In this document: piece by piece, positions 57,625-64,000 of the stretch | Layout of the letters: the number at the start of each line of letters is the position of its first letter | Position numbering within the stretch: the stretch's first letter is position 1 | Source: Dactylosporangium vinaceum | Lineage (GTDB): Bacteria; Actinomycetota; Actinomycetes; Mycobacteriales; Micromonosporaceae | Assembly: GCF_019904175.1 (NCBI RefSeq) | Contig: NZ_CP061913.1 | Coordinates: 11,470,001 to 11,534,000 of the forward strand | Direction of reading: 5' to 3' | Length of the DNA: 64,000 nt | The notes under the pieces: generated by a model | What the model was told of the DNA's origin: nothing | Database searches by the model: none | The model's input: the letters and a program-made list of their open reading frames with translations, nothing else | Program-made: the position numbers and the translations under genes

Positions 57625-58912
57625 CACCGGCCCGTGGGCCCCGGCGACGCTGCTGGCGGCGTACCTGGCGCGGGTGGACTGGGCGCAGGTCGCGGTGCTG
57701 GACACCCCTCGCTACGCCCCGGACTACCTGCCCGCCGCAGTCGCCGACCAGATGCCGTGGGACCGCTTCCGTGACCTCGCACCCACGATCGCGCAGACGC
57801 CGGTAGCGGGCACCGCGCTTGAGGCGCTCGTGGTGCCGAAGACGGTCACCTGGAGCGACCGGGACATCAACATCTTCGTCGGTGCCCCCGCCACTCCGGA
57901 TGCTCCCAACGCTGTGCCGCTGCGGTCGATGCTCGACCTGGGCGCGGCGGCGTTCATCGCGGTGTTCGGCTGGCACATCGTGGTCGCCCGGCGGGTCTCG
58001 GCGGCGCTCGGCCGTGACGTGTACGTCACCCACGGGTTCAACCCGACCGATACCGCCCCGGACGCGCACTCGGTCGCAGCGAAGTTCCACACCCACATCC
58101 ACGTCCCCGACCTGACACATCGGCGCCCGGTGCGCCCAGCCGAACTGACCCACTTCGAACGCCTCGCCTTGATCGAACCGTGCGCGAGCATCGCGACTGA
58201 CCTTGTCCGGCACTGCCTCACGACCTGCGGCTCAGCGGACACGTCGGTGGTGTGCCGGTGGACCGTCACGGGCGGGTTCGGTCATGTCAGCATCAGCACG
58301 CCGCTGGATGGGCGCCTTGACGAGGATCTCTGCTGTCTGCACGCCGTCCTCGCCGTGCTCCACGACCGCTACCACGAACTCGTCGGCGTGTTCACCGACG
58401 GGCAGGTGGAGCAGGCCACCGGCCACTGCCGGTTCGTGCCAGTGGCGCCGGCTGAGCGGCTGCGGCGGCTCGATGCGTTCGAGGCCATCTGCCAAGTCAG
58501 GTGGTCTGCGGAGTCGCTGGCAGTCCTGCGCCACCTTGCCAACCGGCTCGTCCCCGCCACGGCTCGCGATACACCACGCTCCACTCGGATCCGATCTGCC
58601 GCCCAGGCGTGGCTGGCGAAGGGACTGTCCGGCGCGCTCAACCTCGTGGTCCCCGCCGACGGGTCAACGCTGCGGATCGACTTCGCCCCACGGGTGATCA
58701 GCACCTCCGGCGCGACCAAGGTGATCTCCGTGGGACCGACGCTGATCCGCAAGGCCCAAGGCGCCGCGACCGCCGGTCAGCGTCAGCGGCTGCGTGACTT
58801 CGAACAGCTCGTCGTCGCCGCGACCAGCGGCACACCAGACATCCCATCGCAGGGAAGGAGTCCGTCATCAGCAACCTCGTCATCCCCGGCGCGGCCGGGT
58901 TCATCGGCGTGA
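57614..58912 (+). CDS. unknown protein with histidine-rich HIT-like motif
   Basis: 432 residues from an ATG inside the end of the aminotransferase gene. A stretch near residue 160, AKFHTHIHVPDLTH, has the alternating histidines of HIT/GalT-type nucleotidyl-transferring enzymes, and DVYVTHGFNPT precedes it. Elsewhere I recognise nothing, although WSDRDINIFVG and GVFTDGQVEQATG look like strand-loop segments of an alpha/beta enzyme. The C-terminal 15 residues overlap the epimerase start and are low-complexity. Its constant place between aminotransferase and epimerase suggests a pathway enzyme. The HIT assignment is weak. Confidence 0.7.
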   Translation: MTADTGPWAPATLLAAYLARVDWAQVAVLDTPRYAPDYLPAAVADQMPWDRFRDLAPTIAQTPVAGTALEALVVPKTVTWSDRDINIFVGAPATPDAPNAVPLRSMLDLGAAAFIAVFGWHIVVARRVSAALGRDVYVTHGFNPTDTAPDAHSVAAKFHTHIHVPDLTHRRPVRPAELTHFERLALIEPCASIATDLVRHCLTTCGSADTSVVCRWTVTGGFGHVSISTPLDGRLDEDLCCLHAVLAVLHDRYHELVGVFTDGQVEQATGHCRFVPVAPAERLRRLDAFEAICQVRWSAESLAVLRHLANRLVPATARDTPRSTRIRSAAQAWLAKGLSGALNLVVPADGSTLRIDFAPRVISTSGATKVISVGPTLIRKAQGAATAGQRQRLRDFEQLVVAATSGTPDIPSQGRSPSSATSSSPARPGSSA

Positions 58913-59820
58913 ACCTGCTGCACCGCCTGCAGACCCGCCCCGACGTCCTCGACCGGTTCGCCACGATCGTGCTGGTCGACCCGCTGCAGTACGGCGAGCA
59001 GAAGATCCCGCCGCACGTGCTCGCCGACCCGCGGTACCGGTTCGTGCAGGGCTCGATCTACGACCCGGCCGTCGCCGACGACGTCATCGCAGCCGGTGAC
59101 ACGGTGCTGCACCTGGTCGCGCAGGTCAACAGCTTCACCGCGCCCCAGACCACGACGGTCGACGACCCGCCTCGGTATCTGCATCACCTCGCCGACCGGC
59201 GAATCGCCCGGCTGCTGTTCCTGTCCACCGCCGACATCTACGGCGACAACGACGCCGACGACCTCCAGGAGGACGCCCCGGTCCGGCCGAGCACCATCTA
59301 CGCCGCGGCGAAGGCCGCGTTCGAGGCGTACCTGTCCGCCGTCCACGCCATGCGCGGCCTGCCCTACGTGGCGTTCCGGCCGGTCACCATCTACGGGCCG
59401 CAGCAATACCCCGGCTGGCTCATCCCCAGGGTCATCACCCAGGCCCTGGCTGGGCAGCCGATCACGCTCACCGGCGACGGCTCCGTCCGCCGCGACTGGA
59501 TCTTCGTCAGCGACGTCTGCGACCTGCTCCTCGCCGCCCTGCGCTACGACGGCGACGACATCAACGGGCAGGTGTTCAACGTCGGCACCGGCACGGAGAC
59601 CGACGTACTGACGCTGACCCGGCAGATCCTCGCCAGCGTCGGCGCCGACGAATCCTTGATCCGGTTCGTGTCGGACCGGCCGGGCGACATCCGCCGTCAG
59701 GTCGCCACCGCCGCTCGGGCGCGGCAGACGTTCGGCTGGGCACCGGTGGTGCCGCTCGCTGACGGGTTGGCCGACACGATCGCCTGGTACCGGGAGCACC
59801 CCGCGCCGCCAGCCGCCTGA
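58867..59820 (+). CDS. NAD-dependent sugar-nucleotide epimerase/dehydratase with probable ATC start
   Basis: The Rossmann dinucleotide motif LVIPGAAGFIGVN is encoded at 58876-58914, but the first ATG/GTG/TTG in frame is the GTG at 58909, which would cut the motif off. AAGGAG at 58855-58860 is six bases before an ATC at 58867, so translation probably begins there, giving 317 residues. Other family marks: YGDNDADDLQED, the catalytic region STADIYG with STIYAAAKAAFEAYL (the YxxxK motif), and RPVTIYGPQQ. SDR-type epimerases/dehydratases act on NDP-sugars. An ATC start, or an ATG-to-ATC error, is the main oddity. Confidence 0.85.
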   Translation: MSNLVIPGAAGFIGVNLLHRLQTRPDVLDRFATIVLVDPLQYGEQKIPPHVLADPRYRFVQGSIYDPAVADDVIAAGDTVLHLVAQVNSFTAPQTTTVDDPPRYLHHLADRRIARLLFLSTADIYGDNDADDLQEDAPVRPSTIYAAAKAAFEAYLSAVHAMRGLPYVAFRPVTIYGPQQYPGWLIPRVITQALAGQPITLTGDGSVRRDWIFVSDVCDLLLAALRYDGDDINGQVFNVGTGTETDVLTLTRQILASVGADESLIRFVSDRPGDIRRQVATAARARQTFGWAPVVPLADGLADTIAWYREHPAPPAA

Positions 59821-59896
59821 CCCAGGCAACCTCTGGCGACCTGGCACCTCCACGAGCACCCCTGCGCGGATCACCGAGCTGGAAGGGCACGACGCG

Positions 59897-61540
59897 ATGT
59901 ACATCCTCGGCATCCACGGCAACCTGGGCAAAGCCGAACACGACCCCGCAGCGGTCCTGCTCCGCGATGGCGACATCGTCGCCGCCGCGGAGGAGGAACG
60001 CTTCGCCCGGTTCAAGCATGCGATCGGGCTGATGCCCGACGCCGCGATCCGGTTCTGCCTCCAGCAGGCGAAGATCAGCATGCGGGAGGTGGACGTCGTC
60101 GCGTTCCCCCGGGCGACATGGGCGGACTTCCCGCCCCGCCTGGAGGCGTATCTGCGATACACGTTCGGCTGGGCCCCGCCGGTGGTCTACGTCGATCATC
60201 ACACCGCGCATGCCGCGTCGGCGTACCTGATCTCCGGGTTCGACGACGCCCTCGTCGTCACCGCCGACCAGGCCGGGGACGGCACCTCCTGCGCGGCGTT
60301 CCGCGCTCGCGGGCGCGAACTGGAGCTGCTGGAGGCGGTGCCGTTCCCGGACTCGATCGGCCTGTTCGCCGCCCTCGTCACCCAGTATCTGGGGTTCCGC
60401 AGCAACCACGACGAGTACAAGGTCATGGGTCTCGCCCCGTACGGCAACCCGACCATGGACCTCACCCGACTGCTGCACCACGTCGACGGACGACCGCGCC
60501 TCGACCCGCACGCACTGCACCCGACGGTCCTGCAGCGGCATCCGGTCTTCCACACCGACCAGCTGCCGATGTTCGCCACCGACGAGTTGCCCGGCCTGCC
60601 ACCACGGCGGCTGCCCGACGGGGAGCTCACCGCCGCGCACCGCGACCTCGCTGCGTCCGCCCAACACAGCATCACCGCCGCGCTGCTGGGCTTCGTCGAC
60701 CGGCACCGCACCGGCACCGACCGGCGGCTGTGCCTGGCCGGGGGCGTCGCTGAGAACTCCGTCGCCGCCGGCGCACTCGCCGCCGCGGGCGGGTTCGACG
60801 AGGTGTACATGACGCCGGCCTGCGGCGACGCCGGCACCGCCCTCGGCGCCGCACTGCTCGTCGCCGCCCAGCACGGCCACCGGCCCGCCCGTCTCACCCA
60901 CAGTCAGCTCGGCCCGTCCTTCACCGACGGGCAGATCGCCGACGTGCTGCGCGAGTGCGGGGTGCCCTACGTCGAGACCGCCGACCCAGCCGCCACCGCC
61001 GCGGACCTGATCGCGCAGCAGCAGATCGTCGCCTGGTTCCAAGGCCGAATGGAGTTCGGGCCCCGCGCCCTCGGTGCCCGTAGCCTGCTCGCCGACCCGT
61101 CCACCGACGCCATGCGCGCCCAGGTCAACCGCATCAAACGCCGCGAGCAGTTCCGTCCGTTCGGCCCCTCCGTCCTCGCCGAACACATCCCCACGCTGTT
61201 CCCCGCCACGGTCGTGGCGCCGTTCATGTCGTTCACCCTGCCCACCACGAACCCGACGCCGATCATCGCCGCGACCCACGTCGACGGCACCAGCCGCCCC
61301 CACACCGTGCCCGACGACGGCACCCTCTACCGGCGCCTCGTCGAACACGTCCACGCCCGCACCGGCACCCCGGCAGTGCTCAACACCAGCCTCAACAGCG
61401 GCTGGGAACCCATCGTCACCAGCCCCGAACAGGCCTTGGCGTTCCTGTACTCCAGCACCGCTGACGCCCTCGTCATCGGCCCGTTCCTCGTCACCAAACA
61501 CCGCGCCACGATCAACAACACGAGCAAGGAGCGCCGGTGA
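59897..61540 (+). CDS. NodU/CmcH-family carbamoyltransferase
   Basis: 547 residues from an ATG with GGAAGGG about 9-10 bases upstream. The N-terminal domain has the kinase-like fold marks YILGIHGN, AAEEERFARFKH and DHHTAHAASAYLISGFDDALVVTADQAGDG. The later KVMGLAPYG, CLAGGVAENSVAAG and, in the C-terminal domain, QGRMEFGPRALGARSLLADP and LNTSLNS complete the family. These enzymes carbamoylate hydroxyls of sugars or other natural-product intermediates using carbamoyl phosphate and ATP. In this cluster it is the strongest sign of a specialised metabolite or cell-surface glycan pathway. Confidence 0.93.
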   Translation: MYILGIHGNLGKAEHDPAAVLLRDGDIVAAAEEERFARFKHAIGLMPDAAIRFCLQQAKISMREVDVVAFPRATWADFPPRLEAYLRYTFGWAPPVVYVDHHTAHAASAYLISGFDDALVVTADQAGDGTSCAAFRARGRELELLEAVPFPDSIGLFAALVTQYLGFRSNHDEYKVMGLAPYGNPTMDLTRLLHHVDGRPRLDPHALHPTVLQRHPVFHTDQLPMFATDELPGLPPRRLPDGELTAAHRDLAASAQHSITAALLGFVDRHRTGTDRRLCLAGGVAENSVAAGALAAAGGFDEVYMTPACGDAGTALGAALLVAAQHGHRPARLTHSQLGPSFTDGQIADVLRECGVPYVETADPAATAADLIAQQQIVAWFQGRMEFGPRALGARSLLADPSTDAMRAQVNRIKRREQFRPFGPSVLAEHIPTLFPATVVAPFMSFTLPTTNPTPIIAATHVDGTSRPHTVPDDGTLYRRLVEHVHARTGTPAVLNTSLNSGWEPIVTSPEQALAFLYSSTADALVIGPFLVTKHRATINNTSKERR

Positions 61541-62718
61541 CCAGCTACGACACCATCGTCATCGGCGGCGGCGTCGCCGGCCTGCTCACCGCCCTGCGCC
61601 TGGCTCGCGCCGGGCAGGCCGTCGCGCTGTTGGAGGCCGACCAGCTCGGCTCCGGCGCCACCTGCGCCAACCACGGCATGCTGCACTCCGGCGCCCTCTA
61701 CGCCCGCCGCCACCCGCACGTCGTCGCCAACTGCCGCCAAGCCCAGGCCGCCTTCACCACCCTGCTCCCCGCCGCCGAATTGCCGACGCAGCCCGCCGTC
61801 TACGTCGTCCACCGCGCCGACGCCGACGGCTTCCGCAGCCACCTCGACCAGCACGGCATCGCACACCAGCCGGGCGCCACCCACGACCTCGCCACCGACG
61901 CCAATGGCGCCAGTGGCGGCAACGCCTACCAGCTGGTACAGGTCGCCGAGCGGGTCTTCTCGTCCTGGCGGATCGTCACGATCCTGGCCGGCCAAGCCCT
62001 GGCCGCCAGCGTCACCGTGTGCACCGGTGTCACCGTCCAACAGATCAACCACGAGTCCGGCAAGGTCACCGGCGTCGCCCTGTCCACCGGCGAGCGTCTC
62101 GCCGGCCGCACGGTCGTGGTCGCTGCCGGCATCGGCACCGCCACGCTGCTGCGCGCCTGCGGCAGTCGCGACAGCGAGCTGCTCAAGTCCCGGCTCGACA
62201 TGATGATCCATCTACCTGCCACCACGATCCGCCAGGGTCTGATCTTCACCGAGCTGCACCGGCCGGTCCTCATGCCCGCCCGCGACGGCGGCACCCTCAC
62301 CTCATACTTCGGCGGCACCCAACCCGACATCACCGGCCGCCGCGCGTACGCCGTCGACCTGGACAAGGCCACCGCACTGCTCGAGCAGACCCGCCGCGCC
62401 TGCGCCGACGGCGTCGTCGACCCCACCGGCGCCGTCGCCTACGTCGCCGGCAAGACCGACTACATCGGCACCGCCCACGCCGAACACGGCCGGATCAACC
62501 CCGGCTTCCACGTCATCCACCACGAACACACCGACGGCATCCACGGCCTGCACACCGTCATCACCGGCAAGATGACCCTCGCCTTCCACGCCAGCAAAGC
62601 CGCCGCGGACGCCATCCTCGGCACCGACCTACCGCTGCTGCTCACCCCAGCCACCACGGTCGACGTCCCGCAGGCACTGGTAGCGGTCGAGCCATGGGCT
62701 CCGACCGCCCACCGGTAA
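61537..62718 (+). CDS. FAD-dependent oxidoreductase (DAO family)
   Basis: 393 residues from a GTG overlapping the carbamoyltransferase stop (GTGA), with AAGGAG upstream. N-terminal FAD-binding motif VIGGGVAGLLTALRLARAGQAVALLEA. A cysteine- and histidine-containing loop GSGATCANHGMLHSGALYARRHP is like the flavin-proximal segment of L-2-hydroxyglutarate oxidase/glycerol-3-phosphate dehydrogenase enzymes. The second FAD segment GRTVVVAAGIGTATLL is present. It should oxidise a secondary alcohol or amine next to a carboxylate or phosphate; the substrate is unknown. Confidence 0.87.
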   Translation: MTSYDTIVIGGGVAGLLTALRLARAGQAVALLEADQLGSGATCANHGMLHSGALYARRHPHVVANCRQAQAAFTTLLPAAELPTQPAVYVVHRADADGFRSHLDQHGIAHQPGATHDLATDANGASGGNAYQLVQVAERVFSSWRIVTILAGQALAASVTVCTGVTVQQINHESGKVTGVALSTGERLAGRTVVVAAGIGTATLLRACGSRDSELLKSRLDMMIHLPATTIRQGLIFTELHRPVLMPARDGGTLTSYFGGTQPDITGRRAYAVDLDKATALLEQTRRACADGVVDPTGAVAYVAGKTDYIGTAHAEHGRINPGFHVIHHEHTDGIHGLHTVITGKMTLAFHASKAAADAILGTDLPLLLTPATTVDVPQALVAVEPWAPTAHR

Positions 62719-63287
62719 AGTCAGTCCTTGTGCAAGATCCCGAACGGCCGATCATCACCACCGCCACGCGGCAGGTGTACGCCAGCCGCTGGTGGCAGGT
62801 CGAGGAACACGACGTCGTCCACGCCGACGGCACACCCGGCATGTTCAACGTCCTGCACTGCGGCGACGGCGTCACCATCCTCGCCGTCACCAGCGACGGC
62901 GACCTGTGCCTCATCCGCGAGTACAAGTACGCCATCGGCCGGCACATCCTGCAGCTCCCCAGCGGCGGCGTCGACGACGGCGAACAGCCGCTGCAGGCGG
63001 CGATGCGCGAACTGCTCGAGGAGACCGGCCTGGCCGCCGCCACGTGGACCTCGGCGGGGATCGTGCACCCATACCCGACCAACGTCGCGGCGACCGTCCA
63101 CCTGTTCATCGCCCACGACGCCCGGCCCGTCCAGGACCCCGAACCGGGCATCGACCTGCTCCGAGTCGACCGCGACACCGCGCTCGACCTGATCACCAAG
63201 CACGAGGTCACCCACGCCGCTTCGCTGGCGTGCCTGCTGACCTACCTTCTGCGCGAACGAGTGCATCCGCCAGCCGGCGGCGGCTGA
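62694..63287 (+). CDS. NUDIX hydrolase (ADP-ribose pyrophosphatase-like)
   Basis: 197 residues from an ATG at 62694 that overlaps the oxidoreductase by 25 bp; a GTG at 62730 is an alternative. The NUDIX box GGVDDGEQPLQAAMRELLEE followed by TGL has every consensus residue. The N-terminal part (RQVYASRWWQVEEHDVVHAD) and the following VTSDGDLCLIREYKYAIGRH are as in ADP-ribose and sugar-nucleotide pyrophosphatases. It would hydrolyse a nucleoside diphosphate linked to a sugar, perhaps for salvage or control in the cluster. It is the last plus-strand gene, 10 bp from the converging rmlB-like gene. Confidence 0.87.
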   Translation: MGSDRPPVKSVLVQDPERPIITTATRQVYASRWWQVEEHDVVHADGTPGMFNVLHCGDGVTILAVTSDGDLCLIREYKYAIGRHILQLPSGGVDDGEQPLQAAMRELLEETGLAAATWTSAGIVHPYPTNVAATVHLFIAHDARPVQDPEPGIDLLRVDRDTALDLITKHEVTHAASLACLLTYLLRERVHPPAGGG

Positions 63288-63297
63288 GCCGAGAGGG

Positions 63298-64000
63298 TCA
63301 GCGGCCGAGGACCTGATACTTCGCCTCGGTGGCCTCCTTCTGCGGCTTCCACCACCACTCATTGGCCCGGTACCAGTCGATCGTCGCCGCCAGCCCGGCC
63401 TTGAAGTCGCCGTACACCGGCGCCCAGCCCAGCTCGGTGCGCAGCTTCGTCGTGTTGTTCGAGTACCGCAGGTCGTGCCCGGGCCGGTCCGGAACGTGGT
63501 CGTAGGCGTCCGGTGCCTCGCCCATCAGCTCCAGAATCAGCTCCAGGATCTGCTTGTTCGACCGCTCGTCACCTGACCCGATCAGGTACGTCTCGCCCAG
63601 CCGGCCGCGGGACAGGATCGCGTGCACGGCGGCGTTGTGATCGTCGACGTGGGTCCACTCCCGTACGTTCACCCCTTCGCCGTACAGCTTCGGCCGCTGC
63701 CCGGTCAGCACGTTGGTGATCTGCCGCGGGATGAACTTCTCCACATGCTGGTACGAGCCGTAGTTGTTCGCGCAGTTCGACAGCGTCGCCTGCACCCCGA
63801 ACGAGCGGGCCCACGCCCGCACCAACATGTCCGAACTGGCCTTCGACGCCGAGTACGGACTCGACGGGTCATACGGCGTGTCCTCGGCGAACTGATCGGC
63901 GCTGTCCAGCGGCAGGTCACCGAACACCTCGTCGGTGGAGATGTGGTGGAACCGGCCGCCGTGCCGACGCAGCGCCTCCAGCAGCGTGAACGTGCCGATG
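63298..64000 (-). CDS. rmlB: dTDP-glucose 4,6-dehydratase (partial)
   Basis: The C-terminal 234 residues of an extended SDR are encoded; the N-terminus lies beyond the right edge. STDEVFGDLPL, YDPSSPYSASKASSDMLVRAW (catalytic YSASK) and NCANNYGSYQHVEKFIPRQITNVL are diagnostic of RmlB-type dehydratases. The end, GHDLRYSNNTTKLRTELGWAPVYG, is also typical. It makes dTDP-4-keto-6-deoxyglucose from dTDP-glucose, the entry to rhamnose and many deoxysugars. It converges on the cluster and may belong to a rhamnose operon or to the same biosynthetic locus. Confidence 0.92.
   Translation of the reverse strand, partial: IGTFTLLEALRRHGGRFHHISTDEVFGDLPLDSADQFAEDTPYDPSSPYSASKASSDMLVRAWARSFGVQATLSNCANNYGSYQHVEKFIPRQITNVLTGQRPKLYGEGVNVREWTHVDDHNAAVHAILSRGRLGETYLIGSGDERSNKQILELILELMGEAPDAYDHVPDRPGHDLRYSNNTTKLRTELGWAPVYGDFKAGLAATIDWYRANEWWWKPQKEATEAKYQVLGR

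Noticed and set aside
1..64000. CRISPR array, rRNA operon or insertion sequence
   Set aside because: No regularly spaced repeats, no rRNA sequence and no transposase or terminal repeats were recognised on either strand.

Overview
The window is very GC-rich with strong third-position GC bias. It carries a Cvn-type conservon, two DUF574-type methyltransferases and XRE/TPR regulators. This points to a mycelial actinomycete of the Streptomyces/Micromonospora kind (inference; no rRNA or tRNA gene was recognised).

Region A (1 to about 32.4 kb) looks like most of an integrative conjugative element that runs off the left edge. From left to right it has: small accessory genes on the minus strand (a GHKL-ATPase/HExxH protein, a GGDEF protein, an ECF-like sigma factor, and three proteins sharing an N-terminal motif); a replication-relaxation family gene beside a hairpin-rich, oriT-like gap; a minus-strand type IV secretion operon (pilin, VirB6-like, PrgI-like, VirB4, VirD4) joined by 4-bp stop/start overlaps; a control region of 2.7 kb; a plus-strand DNA-modification operon; and an excisionase-like/tyrosine integrase pair at the right end. 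The modification operon holds a degenerate and an intact amino-methyltransferase, a cysteine-rich PP-loop ATPase, a frameshifted C5-methyltransferase, a second amino-methyltransferase, an XF1762-type protein, a VUT-family (queuosine-precursor type) transporter and a TGT-like protein. An imperfect 59-bp inverted repeat (53/59) puts the same sequence upstream of both divergent operons, so transfer and modification may be switched together. Between its arms lie an HTH gene and 18 TGACA/TGTCA boxes. No relaxase was recognised.

Region B (32.6-39.5 kb) has an unknown protein, a secreted protein, a large superfamily 2 helicase with helicase-associated repeats, a secreted trypsin-like protease and a DUF574 methyltransferase.

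Region C (39.6-52.3 kb) is a minus-strand gene train: small protein, CvnA kinase, CvnB roadblock protein, CvnD GTPase (no CvnC), a branched-chain-amino-acid-type ABC importer with fused ATPases, methyltransferases, an acetyltransferase-like protein and a TPR protein. It looks like one sensing/uptake/modification locus.

Region D (53.6-64 kb) is a small-molecule or nucleotide-sugar cluster. An XRE/TPR regulator is divergent from two HAD hydrolases, a DegT aminotransferase, an unknown protein with a His-rich HIT-like motif, a sugar-nucleotide epimerase that seems to start at ATC, a carbamoyltransferase, an FAD oxidoreductase and a NUDIX hydrolase. An rmlB-like gene converges from the right edge. 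The best candidates for something undescribed are the element-borne modification operon with its shared switch, the oriT-like hairpin cluster and the carbamoyltransferase cluster.
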